The translations under genes and the position numbers were made by a program. The notes beneath the pieces are model-generated. The model was not told the DNA's origin. It did no database searches and was given only the letters and a program-made list of their open reading frames with translations. From Macrostomum hystrix (taxonomy: Eukaryota; Platyhelminthes; Macrostomidae), in assembly GCA_950097015.1 (NCBI GenBank), contig CATNEN010000038.1, positions 13,076,001 through 13,140,000 on the forward strand: DNA of 64,000 bases, written 5' to 3'. Position 1 is the first letter of the stretch, and every line of letters starts with the position of its first letter. Positions 34,401 to 45,135 of the stretch are shown here, piece after piece.

Positions 34401-37084
34401 AGGTCCACAAACGATCTCAGCAAAATCGCCGCCAACGTCGGCGCCGACACCGCCACCTCGCTCCGACGTTGATGAAGAAGCCCCCCGGCGACTGCCTCCA
34501 CCAACATTGGACACTGTTAGCAGAAGGGAGGCTCCGACTCCAGCTCCGTCTGCAGCGCCAGACAGCGAGCTGTGAATGGACGAAGAAGTCGTGTTCGTAC
34601 GCGACCTTTCGACACCGCGCTGCCGGCTCCATCTCTTGGCGTCGGCGCAGGTACCTCCGACCGGGACACTAAGCTGAGTGCGGTACTCTGACTGGGTGCG
34701 ATAGCGTACTGCAACGCCGCAGTCGCCAACAGAGGTCGGCGAGAAGTACAAGTCGGGAACTTCCACAAAGAGTGGAGGCAGGGGCTGGTCAGCGGCTGAT
34801 TGACGCCTTTGTCTATGGTGCAGGAGCTGGTGACGCTCAGTGGTGCTGCTGCTCTTTGCTCCTACAAATGCATCCACGACCATACTGGGGGCGATGCCAG
34901 CCTTCTGAAGATTTCATTCGATGGGAGCGAAAACTTCAGCATTTGTTAAAATTGAGGTTGGGAGTGCAGAGAGACGCTTCAGCCAATCACAGCTCGACCC
35001 CTTACTTTCCAGCCAATCATTGTGCAGCGACTTTCTAGCCAATGTAACAGCGTGTCGCCATTTAAGAGGGAATCACTGTTCGAAAATTTACATGTCAGTA
35101 AAATCAGTGTGCCGCAACTTATTCACCAGCCTATCAGAGGAGCGCAACGTATTTTCCTAGGCTATGAGCTATTGAAGGATGCCGTCCCATAGTCAGTCTA
35201 TTAGAGCAACTGGGACCCCTTAATTCGTGAAGCTGCAGGAGCTTTTTTCTTGTCAGCCAGCGGTAACTTGGAATATATAGGGAAATAAGTAACTTGTTTT
35301 CCTGATGAGCTTTTTAGCCCTATTGTTATTAAAATCATCAAAGCGCGGATAAACATTAAGAAAACCAGAGTGAAAATTTAGAGCCACCCACGCAGACTTT
35401 TATCTACTATTCCATCAAAAGTGGGCTAAGTAATCTTAGTCACTTTCACATCATGTGGCTAGAGGTTGTCTCACTGTACTCAGGCAGTGTGAGAAGCCTA
35501 TAATCCTCGAAGCCTGATTTACGAGCACGATCCGCCTAATCTGTCAAGAAACTGGCTTGGAGAGAAATGAAAGCAGAAATTCAAAACCAAAATCCGGGAG
35601 CACTTAGGAATTAAGCTTGATTGAGCTAGTTGGATTTATGTAGGATGAACTGATGGGACTGCACAGAATGCGTGCGACTTCACTGACTGCGCTCCGGCAA
35701 ATACGCAGAATATTCAACCCTGGCCATTAGATAGGTAAAGAATAACCGAACGAATCCTACGAGCGTAGCGGAATGGGCGACCCCCGCCTCCCCGCTGTGT
35801 CCATCAGAGCGCCCTGCAGAAGATCCTACGAGCGTTAACCTTCGACACGGGATAATGAAACAAGAATAGAAGGTGGTTGTTGAGAATCTTATTTTACGGA
35901 ATACGAAATTGAGTGCAATCAAATGGCCTGACTGTGGTCAACTCGCCAAATGATGCACCAGTGTCCGATTCAAACGCGATTCGGGAAAACGCGATAATTT
36001 GAAGATATCGTGTTTGTTATCGGGTCTGGTTATCGGATAAGTAAACCCGATTCAGACCAAATTATCGCGTTAATGTCCGAATCAAACGCGATTCGGGAAA
36101 CGCAATAATCTGAAAATATCGTGTTTGCCATCGAGTCTGGTTATCAGATTGTCAAAATCGATTCATGCTATATTATCGGGTAAGAATCAGAATATTCACC
36201 CGATTCTTGCAAAACCGAAAAAACACAAGTTATCGGAATTTTATCCTGTCGCATTATCGTGTTTGCAAATATGATTCACGCATGATAATCGAGTGTAAAT
36301 CGGAAATTTCGCTCGAGAATTTTCAGGTTATCGGGTCTGTGTCTCACCCGATTCTCCGAGCCAACACGATAATCGCACTCGAATCGAACCCGATTTGCAA
36401 GTTATCGTGTGAAGTTATCGGGTGAATTTCCCATAGGGAACACCTTGCAATTAGCAGCCGAGAACATGAGACTCTATATAGATAGAAGCTGATCATAGGA
36501 TATCAGCTGACAGCTGGTGGTATTAAATTCGGATAATGAACAGTGAAGAATGCTGATGAAAGACCATAAAATAAAAAACGGTTTAATATATGTCATTTCA
36601 AACACTGACTGAATTGGGCTACCATTATCTTGAGATAACAAAGTGCAAAAAGGTTAGGTCATCATAATACCGTAGGCAAATTAATTACCGAGCCAGGTGC
36701 TTTACAGCAATCAGCCAAATTGCTGGCGGGCGATTCATCGTGGATATCATTTTGATCGTTTGAATCTGCAATGCCATGGCACTGTCCTGCGCCTGAATCG
36801 CAGCAAGCGCTAGTACTCTCGCTGTCCAGAGCAGCGGCCTTGACAGAACTTGCCTCGCCATAGACTCCGTCCAAAGATATACTAGCCAGAAAATTTAACG
36901 CCGCGGCTCGTTTGCGAGCTTTATTGCGCGCGGCGGCACGCAGCCGCTTTGAGGACAGGTGAGTCGCAGAGACTACAGCAGAAGCGTTGGTGATAAGGTG
37001 CTGCTGCTGTTGCTGCGCCAGACTAGGCCGGGGCGATCGTTCGCAGCTTGGAAGCTGAAACTTAAGTTCCGAAATTACTTGCAT
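22435..37084 (-). CDS. CABLES: CABLES (CDK5/ABL1 enzyme substrate) homologue, nine exons
   Basis: Coding exons from right to left: 36689-37084, 34606-34861, 31794-31932, 30253-30364, 27299-27440, 23795-23877, 23579-23719, 22664-22831 and 22435-22581. All have AG/GT borders and the phases join into one 527-residue protein. The N-terminus has [17 protein letters not shown], like the conserved CABLES start. [13 protein letters not shown], then [46 protein letters not shown] and the cyclin-box-like end ([19 protein letters not shown] ... [19 protein letters not shown]) match the vertebrate order. CABLES proteins bridge CDKs and non-receptor tyrosine kinases and restrain the cell cycle. The start ATG at 37084 was chosen because the frame upstream has only a TTG. 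The 34606-34861 exon is weakly conserved and its donor (AAAG|GTCGCG) is the least certain junction. The introns are large and full of mobile DNA. Confidence 0.88.
23317..23556. repeat. 33-bp minisatellite in a CABLES intron, 7 copies
   Basis: Seven head-to-tail copies of a 33-bp unit (GATGAAATCAGCAGCAGAGC plus 13 more bases) and a partial eighth. The units differ by a few substitutions; unit 6 is the most diverged. The array ends 22 bases from the exon that ends at 23579, so it sits directly behind a splice donor. Both strands are open because the unit is 11 codons. Confidence 0.97.
24580..24843 (-). pseudogene. AIG1/FAR-17a-like N-terminal fragment inside a CABLES intron
   Basis: An ATG at 24843 opens an 87-residue frame with a hydrophobic segment ([17 protein letters not shown]) followed by [20 protein letters not shown]. 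The FGG-x-(F/W)-KYL block after a first membrane span is characteristic of AIG1/ADTRP-type membrane hydrolases. The frame ends at a stop after the second hydrophobic start, there is no good donor and no downstream partner exon was seen. It may be a first exon of a nested gene or a broken copy. The family call is tentative. Confidence 0.4.
24874..25063. mobile_element. MITE derived from the 60-kb transposon family
   Basis: It begins TTGCTTTTGTCGCGCTATGT and ends with about 165 bases nearly identical to the right inverted repeat of the element at 59996-61568 (GATTCTGGCTCATCGTTCCA ... GCGGCAAAAGCAA). There is no coding part: one whole terminal repeat and about 20 bases of the other. A TA at 25064-25065 follows the right end; the left flank is not a clear TA. 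Confidence 0.82.
25066..26702 (-). mobile_element. IS630/Tc1-type DNA transposon, apparently intact, long inverted repeats
   Basis: Terminal inverted repeats of about 180 bases (25066 to about 25245, and about 26525 to 26702) start with GGTCTTGACGCTCTAGATAA on the left and GGTTTTGACGCTCTAGATAA read inward from the right. Both contain repeated TTGGCCAT motifs. Flanking TA dinucleotides are at 25064-25065 and 26703-26704, the target site of this superfamily. One uninterrupted transposase gene fills the middle. The element lies in the CABLES intron and abuts the MITE at 24874-25063, sharing its TA. Confidence 0.92.
25335..26453 (-). CDS. IS630/Tc1-mariner-type DDE transposase
   Basis: 372 residues from the ATG at 26453 (the frame extends upstream only with TTG; the related copy also starts MAP). 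An N-terminal helix-turn-helix region (about 1-60, [19 protein letters not shown] ... [10 protein letters not shown]) is followed by a DDE nuclease with the catalytic signatures [20 protein letters not shown] and [12 protein letters not shown]. There are 33 residues between the second Asp and the Glu (DD33E), not the 34 of Tc1 and classical mariner. It cuts and pastes its own element at TA. No stop or frameshift, so it may be functional. Confidence 0.93.
   Translation of the reverse strand: MAPSIPAADRQRLIDAVNNGSTILAAAQILKIKRASAFRIAAEFRLHGRVESLPRGGRREENFKADNEMRDFLTVTLEENPFLTLKEMSSRLAAQFPEKPQVSYKCVDRMLHGLQYTVKLAVKGTDVRVRTNSEANIEARHEYGAMFMLNLAQETRTVFLDETGFNLWTRRSQGRALKGRPIRRTVTTQRGSNVSVCMAIATEFGLLHSNVYCGGQTVARYEEFVDALCERCNQLDQGAQWVILMDGPNFHRAARVPQQLLNQISIRILPPYSPFLNPVELANSALKARIRQMLANSELVEEEAAPPADFTQEEWRFMLLERIAREAVGLVITAKNAARWELGCQRHFGRCLNRKASQSASPQSARLTSVMD
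26751..27195. repeat. 32-bp minisatellite in a CABLES intron, about 14 copies
   Basis: About fourteen units built around CTGGTCAGTCACCCATCCC and variants. Adjacent units alternate between two types (CTCCAACCTTTCTGG and CTCTAACCACTGTGG), so the older period is 64 bp in the left part. It ends about 100 bases before the 27299-27440 exon. Confidence 0.95.
28120..29060 (+). mobile_element. Decayed LINE, reverse-transcriptase C-terminal part
   Basis: Broken frames read [18 protein letters not shown] (about 28130), then [18 protein letters not shown] (about 28290) and [20 protein letters not shown] (about 28835). This is the order of the thumb and the CPxC tail of common LINE reverse transcriptases. 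Several stops and shifts show it is dead. A related tail is at 46.9-47.2 kb. Confidence 0.75.
29308..29666 (-). mobile_element. tRNA-derived SINE, copy 3
   Basis: Minus-strand copy of the 15.6-kb SINE: the head with box A (TGGTAGAGCGG) and box B at the right end, the same body, and a CCTGCAATTC end at the left followed by an A/T tail. A perfect 16-bp target duplication ACTATTCGCTAAATAA lies at 29292-29307 and 29667-29682. It lies in a CABLES intron. Confidence 0.92.
29915..30036. mobile_element. Small mariner-like MITE
   Basis: 122 bases with nearly perfect terminal inverted repeats of about 28 bases (CTCAGCAACAGTCAAAAGTT ...) and TA on both sides. There is no coding capacity. The ends resemble those of Tc1/mariner elements; the parent is not in this window. 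Confidence 0.85.
32666..33692 (+). mobile_element. Harbinger-type transposon derivative with duplicated left end
   Basis: The terminal inverted repeat GGCCCGTATGCAGAAAGC is found at 32666 and, inverted, at 33675-33692, with AAT on both outer sides (3-bp target duplication, as for PIF/Harbinger). The left end is a perfect 61-bp tandem duplication (32666-32726 and 32727-32787). The interior carries repeated CTAGTCCAGACTAG palindromes and the truncated transposase gene. Confidence 0.88.
32990..33499 (+). pseudogene. Truncated HARBI1-like nuclease
   Basis: 169 residues with the Harbinger order: an N-terminal region ([15 protein letters not shown]), [20 protein letters not shown], then [15 protein letters not shown] and the first catalytic Asp block [18 protein letters not shown]. 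The rest of the DDE nuclease is missing and the frame runs out in a Pro-rich tail, so it cannot cut DNA. It is an internal deletion derivative of an autonomous element. Confidence 0.88.
35963..36435. repeat. TTATCG/CGATAA-rich tandem repeat
   Basis: Two adjacent copies of about 110 bp (from about 35963 and 36073) share TCAAACGCGATTCGGGAAA and ATATCGTGTTTG, followed by a more degenerate stretch. The whole block is packed with TTATCG, CGATAA and CCGATT on both strands. It lies in the first CABLES intron. No coding or transposon ends seen. Confidence 0.75.
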
Positions 37085-37179
37085 ACGCGCTACATATCGG
37101 TAGCTACTAAAATATTCTATTGATAACAAAGTATTTACTCGTAAGTATCAACGATAGCAATTTGCATTCAGTTCAATAT

Positions 37180-37905
37180 TTTGTCATTCAATTCATGAAT
37201 AAGTCTTTGTCTTTCTCGTGGCCAGAAATTCTATGTCTATGGCAAAATCCAACACTTTTTGCATTCAATTCAATATTTTTTGCGTCCAATTCAAGAATTG
37301 TATATTTCAGAGCATTCTAAACGATTTTTTACTCCCAGTAAGGAAGGGAAAGTGGAAAGGATGGATAGGAATATCGGTGAACACCCCATCCCACGCAAAC
37401 CCAGACCCAACCAGACTCATGTACAAAGATGCACACCGAAAAAATGAGAAAAGTGTAAGTCAAAAGGTTAGCAAAACAAGCCGATAGGACATTCTAAAAA
37501 AGCAAAATTGTGGCTCAAATGGGTGCTCCAATTCCAATGGCCCACAAAAAGATCTCCAACGAGCGATACGAACTAGTCATTAGAGCGATTCCAAGAGAGG
37601 AACTCCAATCGGCGAGATTGCTGACACGTTGGGATCAAACTAAGGACTGCGTACAACATTCACCGACAGTTCGAAATACGTTTGTAACTTTTCCTGTTTA
37701 ACAGTTTTCTCCCTCTTCTCTGTGCTGTGCTTCACATTGGTTTAAGTAAAAAAATCATTTTTGCACGACCTGAAATCTGAAATTTTTAAGTGGACGCACA
37801 AAATCATTGAATTTAAAGCAAAAAGTGGAGAAATTTGCCATAGACAGAATTTCTGGCCACGAGAAAGGCTCAGACTACCACTCTTGAATTTAATGCAGAA
37901 GGCTA
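37180..37905. mobile_element. Inverted-repeat element near the CABLES start, probable DNA transposon remnant
   Basis: About 130-150 bases at 37200-37335 (CTCGTGGCCAGAAATTCTAT ... GATTTTTTACT) reappear inverted at about 37745-37875 with about 80 percent identity by eye. The interior holds a short plus-strand frame (MAHKKISNERYELVIRA, about 37537) that looks like the start of a helix-turn-helix transposase but is broken. Outer ends and target duplication are not clear. It lies upstream of the CABLES coding start and may affect its promoter. Confidence 0.65.
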
Positions 37906-38377
37906 TTTTATTAACCAAATTCAGTAACGCATGTATTCCGCAGACAGTAATAAACAATAATATGTATTATTACACTCATAATAGCCAAATAGCTGAAGTC
38001 CAATTTTACAAGCTTAAAAAATAAAAGCGCACAAAACAGCTTACGATTCCGAAATTCAAAAACCAAGCAAGATAAGACTGCACTATAAACAAACCTAAAT
38101 TAACTGAGAAACACAGAAAAGAGATACGTACAAAGAAAAGCAACAAGTACACATTGATAAAATTGTCGCGCTATATTATAATATTCAAGATTTTTCACAA
38201 TTCATAAATAACTTTACAAAAATGCTGCTTCCAAATTTTTTTATTTAAATCAATTTCAAATACACAAATCAAGTTTTTAAATGCACAATAACTAGGTCGC
38301 TATGCAGGGTGCTCGCATTGAAAAGCACTTATGCAGTATACGAAATGGTCAATATGCCTGTGCTGAGTAAACATGTG

Positions 38378-40605
38378 CTAATTACAATCAGTTACTGAGC
38401 TCAGTGATGGATCGTAATGCTTGGATGACATCCGCAGGTTCATCTTAGCGCTGTAGTGACTGGACCTTAAGTGGTGATGATCGTGACTGACGGCTACGCT
38501 GCTACTGGCTGCACTGGAATCCCAGTCCATAACAGGTAGTCGCTCGACGCATACTAACACACGGGAGGTGCGGTGAGTCATGGGTAGCTCCACAGAGGCC
38601 ACCAAACGGAAGCTGGGATGAACTGGCAGACTATCGGCGCCTTTGTACTCAGACTGAATTATCGGGAACCAGAAGACACACCTGCATCAGATTTAAAATG
38701 TGCAAAAACCTAAGAATTTAACTGTTGGCACGAGCCCAAATCTGTGTCGAGAAACTGTATAATTTAGTCCGATAAGCTCAATTTGTTCGCTTTTTTTGGT
38801 GGGCCAGCCAGCTGCTGATGCGCACAGCTCTGTGCAACTTGTGCGCTGTAATACACTTGTGCGCTCAATCACTAAGCACGAAGTTTGGTTTCGTCATAAT
38901 TTTTAGTGCAACTGAATTAAAAAAATGAGAGGCGATTAGGCAAGTTAAGAACCATTGATTTCTCGACTTTATCTGAGGATTGGCAAGCAAGGATTTGAAA
39001 TAGGAAATTCGCCTAGAAAATGCGAAAAAAAATTAGCCTACCTGCCACCGGGTACAAGCCTTAGCGCGCAGAAGCCTAGTAGATCCGTCAGACTGTCACT
39101 GAGAGAATAATGCTCTTTGGGTGGGAAATACTCCTTATCGAGCTTCTTCGGTCCGCCATCTGGATCACGTTTGACCTTTATACTGCGTTCCCGAATGCCG
39201 TAGGGCGGATCCGTGAGCACAGCGTCAAACAAGGCCACTCGACGCCACAGACCAGCGTGCTGAGAGGCGTCACCGACGAGGCAGTCAACAAAGCGATTGG
39301 AAATACCGTACTGGGCAAAGTTAGCAGAGAGCCGTTCCTCCTCTGTGCGCTTCTGGCGACGCATCTCAGCTTTAGTAGATTTTCCCAAGCCGAACACAAT
39401 GTTATAATCAACATCCTGGCCTAGACAGTATGCACCTAAATAGCCAGCCGAGACAAGGATGCTGCCAGAGCCAACGAACGGATCCACAACCAGATGCCCT
39501 GGCGATACCCTGGCCAGGTTGCACATAATAAACGCTAGTTGAACATTCATGGAAGTGTTACCAATAAAGACTCGGCGCGACAGAGATAAGCTGTGAAGAG
39601 CAGCTCGGGTCTGGCCGGAGCAGAGCTTTGGCGCCAGGTACACACGAACCGGTGTCTGCGGTTGAGGTTTCAGACGCGATTGATTATATCTATAGAAGTA
39701 TTGGAACGGGCTTAGTTCTACGCGTACATACGGCTACGGCATAAAAGCCCTCGTTTTGGCTTAAACTTTTTTTACGACATAATTGTAGGCAGGCATTGTT
39801 TGTGATTCCTGTCACATTTATTAGGCTGACGCGTGACTGAAAGCGAATAAATAAATAATAAACTAACCTTGTCAGTTACACCGCCAGCCGTAAGGTCATA
39901 CCGCCAGTGCTCCAGATAATAAAGCTCGAACTCTGGCCGTTTGAGGTCCACTCGACCTGGCATGTCAAAGCCGGCATCGCCAAACTGATCCACAATGGCT
40001 ACCTTTTCTTCCATGGTCACTGAAACATTCACTAGTTCAATGCACATGCGCCACCGAGTCCAGGCACCGTTAGAGAAATCTGCCGCAGCCTCCGCTAGCT
40101 GCAGTGCCAACGCGCCAGAGGAAACACAGCCCAGCATGTTGGCTAAACTGTCGGCAGATTGCCACACTCGCAGCAAAGATTTTACTAAGGCGCTACGCTT
40201 AACAACGTGACGCAGTTTATTCTCGTCGCTACACAAAATGCTGACGACAGAACGGGTGCGCCACCAGGCCGAGCAGAGGTTAAGCTGATCTTCTAGAGCG
40301 TCGCGTCGCTCGCTCATTGATGTCGCCGCCACCGCAGCCACACCGTTCCAATCGTGAACTCCAATATTAGCAGATGTCTCGAAGAGTTTGTCCGACCAAA
40401 TCGGCTTCGAAATCGACGCCCCCGACTTGGCTGATGCAGTTTCTCGATCCAGCCCGGTAAATACGGTGGCGAACTTACAGTTAAACATACCAGCCAGCGA
40501 GACAAATTCAGCGAAGCGAAACTGGGCGTACTCACACGAAGCAAATAGTAGGATATATTCCCTGTTGTGCGAGTCAGTAGACTCCGACGTGTCGGACGTG
40601 GCCAT
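38378..40605 (-). CDS. TRMT11: TRMT11, tRNA guanosine N2-methyltransferase catalytic subunit
   Basis: Three exons, 39868-40605, 39042-39655 and 38378-38681, phases 0 and 2, 551 residues. The N-terminal THUMP-like half includes VDLKRPEFELYYLEHW. The Rossmann methyltransferase shows RRVFIGNTSMNVQLAFIM, the SAM-binding VDPFVGSGSILV, GQDVDYNIVFGLGKST and the catalytic TDPPYGIRER. The last exon continues with FWFPIIQSEY, as in vertebrate TRMT11. With TRMT112 this enzyme makes m2G10 in tRNA in the cytoplasm. It is longer than the human protein (463) because of a larger N-terminal half and a Ser/His-rich C-terminal extension. The TRMT11 gene ends 1.3 kb upstream of the CABLES start on the same strand. 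Confidence 0.95.
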
Positions 40606-42626
40606 TGTTAGAATGTGATAAATAAGCTGTCAGCTGTAATGTGAGCATTAGTAGCTGTTTGCCTCATTCCGTTTAAACAAAAGAGAGTACATTATTCCTT
40701 TTAGCTGTAGTTTATGAATGTCCTAATTGTAGAGTAGTTTGGTCTTGGAAACTATCTTAATCTTAGCCTGCGTAAAAATTACTTTGACTAAGTTGCTTAG
40801 TTTAAGGTGGCTGAAAGAGCCATAGTTTAAATCTATAAGTGAGCACTTAAGATATAATATTGTAGCAATTAACGAACTTTACACCTTGATACAAAGCGCA
40901 AAAAAACTAATTAAGGCGAAAATCAAACATCGAATCAATAAAAAAACGAAAATAAAATATAAGGAGTTACACGAATGGGAAGTTAAAGACAACATTAGCA
41001 AAGCGTTTTTGTATTTTATGGCAACAAGTTCGTTTCAAAGCCCGTAGATTAAGACAAAATAATAATAGTTTGTATATATCAGCACCTGTATATATTGACT
41101 GATTGTTTGCGAAAAGTAATTTAAAAGCTAATTTATATCATTATCGTAGAGAAATAAAAAATTTACTTTGCTTGTCATGAAATTTGTGAGCAGATAAATA
41201 TATGTACCTAGCCATATCTTTGTCAAAATAGATAATGTTAAAGCTTCTGTGTAGTGCTAAATATAACCTGTTATCGATCTGAGAAGCAGAAAAACTGATA
41301 TCCCTATCGCATTGCCACAAAAATGGATTAAATATAAAATAATTAGGACTAAAGCGCAAGCGAGTCAATCACTGATGGTTTCAGTTACAGCAAAAGTTAA
41401 ACCCAGAAGAGGGCATATTGGAATTAACAAAAAACTCAACGGGTTCAAATCTATAAATACGCTCGTAGTTGGCCAGCAATAAAATAAGTTTTTTGTATAC
41501 ACGTGAAAGTGTTGAGTTCACAAACGTTATAATAGAACACATAATGAAAGTAGCGCAATGACCATGCTACACTAACTAGCTTCAGCAACACGGATCTGCA
41601 TATTCAATACACATCGTAGAAGCACTTTGAATATTGGAAATATAAGGGTAAATACTGATAACACAGCAAGCCATAGTTATTCAAAAAACCTCAAGTTGTA
41701 TAAAGAACGAAACCCTAGAAAGAAAAACTACCAGCAAAACAATTTAACATAAGAGCTAAAAAACAAAGGCAAGTTAAAGGTTTGACTTGATGGTCTGATC
41801 GTGGCGTCTAATATGTGCCTAAAGGCGTAGTAGGCACTATTATCAGGCAGAAAAGTTCTAAAAAACAAACTTCATATTCATTGGATCAAAATCTCTGTCG
41901 AGGCCAAACTGAGTTAATTAGACTAAATGCCAGATTTTATTGTTGCTGGCATACATTAGGCAGCACTTCCCAAAAAACAAGAGTCTAGTAACACAGATCG
42001 AACACTAGTGAATGCGTGTTTTCAATACCTGTAAAGTGCTAAAAACAATGGCAAGCACAAAAATCAATAATGAACTTACAGAGGCTACGTTTCTAAGTCA
42101 AATGAGAAGATGCAGCTCAGCCCGCTAAGCCATGTAAATTATAGAAGTTTATCGTATCCATTCATTTAGAAAAAAGTACTAAAAATTTAAAACGGGTGAA
42201 CACAGAACAGTGAGTCTCAGGATAATCGTGACAAACAATAATGTGCTAAAAAACTTATGGGTTTGAGATGGACAATAACAAATAAACTGGTCAGAAATCC
42301 ATTTTGCTTATCACAGAGCACAAAGGACGAAAAAAAGTTAAAATGTTCATACTAATATAATATTCATACTAATATAATATAAACTAATGAAATACTTCAC
42401 ATAAAGTACTCACACACGCGGTGCCTTACGAACTGGATTAATGCTTCCATCAGCAAACGGAAATGGAACACAACACAGTAAGTTATGGAATCATCAATAT
42501 GTCAATATATGGTTGTTCTTTTCATTTCGCCCATTTATCTCAAGTCTATAGTCTCGTAGGATACATAAAAATAACTTCGGTTTAAATCCTAGCCTATCTA
42601 TTTCACTGTGCAGCAGCGCCAGGCTC
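40606..42626. other. Intergenic between Rab3 3' end and TRMT11, no gene seen
   Basis: About 2 kb of AT-rich DNA with frequent stops in all frames. It should hold the Rab3 3' UTR and the TRMT11 promoter. No repeats with clear ends. Confidence 0.5.
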
Positions 42627-44121
42627 TTAGCAGCTGCAACCGGAAGACGGCTTCTCACTGGAGCCATCCTTTAGTCGGGTGCCTGCAAGTAACAATTATA
42701 AACAATAAATTTAATATGAATAAAAAAATTTCCGCCTAAAGTCCACCCTCCATTCCAACCCGAGCAAAGGAATCCATATACAGGCGGCCAGTTAAAAAGT
42801 GAGTAGCAAAACAAAACAAGCGTTTAAAAAGTTCTTCAGAGTCTTCTTGGGTTTAAATACGACATCATTTTTATGGCTCATTCATTAAGTTATATTAAGT
42901 GCAGACTCGATGTAGGTGTAAATATGCTTGATGTTCAAATACTTGGCCATTTAAAAGTGCATGGCCCCGTTTGATCACACTGTGAACGAGCCTCTAGAGT
43001 TTAACGCATGTCCCAGTAGAACAACAGCAGACACCTTATTGTAATAATTTGTGCTAAATTATTGCATAGCACAAAAATTAAAAGGTAACTCAGTGCAATT
43101 ATGAATAAAATAATTTCCTTACAGGCGCTTTAGCTGAACTATTCTCAAATCGATAAATGGAACCCAAATTTGACATTTAAATGCAACAATTACTCGTACT
43201 AAGATATACATTTTGAAGCTTACCTCCTCCACTGGTATCGCCGTCAGTAGCCTCGGACATGCGCTCACAGATAATATCAACTAGACGCTCAAACACAGCG
43301 CCAACGTTTACATTATCCTTGGCTGAGCTTTCGAAGAACTCGAGACCTGTGCGAGGTTTGGAACAATATATTAGGCTAAATTCTAATACTTTTCGAGAAA
43401 AACCGTTAATCTTAGAGCAAGGAAACTAACCCAGCTGATTAGCTAGCTGTTGACCACGATCAATGCTGACCACTCGCTCCTCGTCAAGGTCGCTCTTGTT
43501 TCCAACCAGCACAACCTGTGCATTGTCCCATGAGTAGGTTTTAATCTGGGTACACCTGGAGAAGGCACCAACAGAAGTGAGCAACCGGTACTTAGGTGGT
43601 AAAGCAGTTTAAATTAATAGCAAAAGCGACCAAAGCTACAACGAATTTACTGAACGGTGTGACTAACCAGTCCTGCACAGCGTTAAATGACTCCTCGTTT
43701 GTGACATCATACATGAGGATGAATCCCATTGCCCCGCGATAATAAGCAGTTGTGATGGTCCGATACCGCTCCTGGCCTGCCGTGTCCTAGTAGGAGAGAC
43801 GACACGAATATGAAACTGAATATTTAAGTTCGTTCCACATAACCTAACAAATCAGAAGATAACGCAAGTTTTTTCTGCATATGGACCGCCTTGATATTGG
43901 TGCGTTGGTCTCACCCAAATCTGCAGCTTAACCCGCTTGTCATCGCGGAAAACAGTCTTCACTTTGAAGTCGATTCCAACAGTGGATACGAATGCCGATG
44001 TGAAGGAATCGTCGGCATAACGAAACAAAAAAGAAGTCTTGCCTACGGAAGAGTTGCCGATGATCAGCAACTTGAACATGTAATCGAAGTTTTGATCGGC
44101 CGCATCAGATCTGCTGCCCAT
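42627..44121 (-). CDS. RAB3: Rab3 small GTPase
   Basis: Five exons, 43915-44121, 43668-43786, 43431-43555, 43224-43346 and 42627-42682, phases 0,2,1,1, 209 residues. All nucleotide-binding motifs are present: GNSSVGKT (P-loop), the switch I Thr in [28 protein letters not shown] and [19 protein letters not shown] at the start and [17 protein letters not shown] in the middle are Rab3 signatures. The protein ends CSC, a double geranylgeranylation site that puts it on synaptic and secretory vesicles, where it controls regulated exocytosis. The C-terminal tail is shorter than in vertebrate Rab3 (about 219 residues). Confidence 0.97.
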
Positions 44122-45135
44122 TTTATAGACAATAAGTGCGTCTCAGCTTAATTGCCAGACAAAAAATAAAGTGAACAGAATGCCGAGAACACCGTCAGAT
44201 ATTAGTCTGAGCTGCCAACGCCACGCTGCAAAGACGAGTAAAATTTGTTTTAAAAAAAGGCAAACTGCTGGATCAAATTAGATATTATGTGCTTATGTTT
44301 TACTTTAAAGCGGCTTGAGAACTTGTGGCTTGAAATCGTCTTAAGTGAGCACTCAGGCAGGAATGCTTCTCAAATCAAGATACTTGTACTCACGCTCGTA
44401 ATGGAACGAGATTAGCTTTTTATTGAAACTTATAAACACAGTCGAGCTTTAACTAAATTATTTCTTGGGCTTTAGGAGTCAAGAAAGTACATTAAGATAA
44501 CAAAAATGCCGACCCGCAGGTACATGGCAATGCGATAATAAAACATAATTTTTTGTTAGAAACATCTACGCAACCAGACTAACCAAATACTAACCAACTT
44601 AGAGGCTTCATTACAATACTACATCTAAAAGGATCCTTGACTAGGCTAGGGTCTTCTGTATTGTATCAAGATGGAACACAAACAGAAACAAACTAAAAGC
44701 ATTTATTATTTTACAAATCATTTCTTCTCCAACGATACGCTAACTACCTTAAGCAATTTTGAAGCTGTCAGCACAGTTAAATACACCTGGCGTGTCGAAT
44801 AAATAGTGGGAAAGGCAGCGGTTTACACGACATATGCCACTGAAAGCAATCAGGAAATGTATACCATAACATATACTATAACTTATTTCAACTGTTTAGG
44901 GAGCAGAAATGAGCCTGAGTTACATGGTATGCTGTGTAAACATTTAGAGATATATACTACGCTGGCTCAAACTAGCAGAATGGCATTCAAAGACAAATTC
45001 AAAGAAAAGCACTAAGCTAATAGAAACCATGGCAGGTATGGAGTTCGAATGGTAAATGAAAACGACAGGAAATCGATATTATTAACATATGCACATAGGC
45101 AACAGGCAATGCTAACCAGCAATGTAAAGACTAAA
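44122..45135. other. Intergenic between TFIIE-beta and Rab3, no gene seen
   Basis: Rab3 5' flank and TFIIE-beta 3' flank, AT-rich. The frame at 44806-45015 has no domain. Confidence 0.5.

Noticed and set aside
34392-34883. Long minus-strand ORF of 163 residues
   Set aside because: A different frame from the one that joins the CABLES exons; its composition is low-complexity Gly/Ser/Arg.
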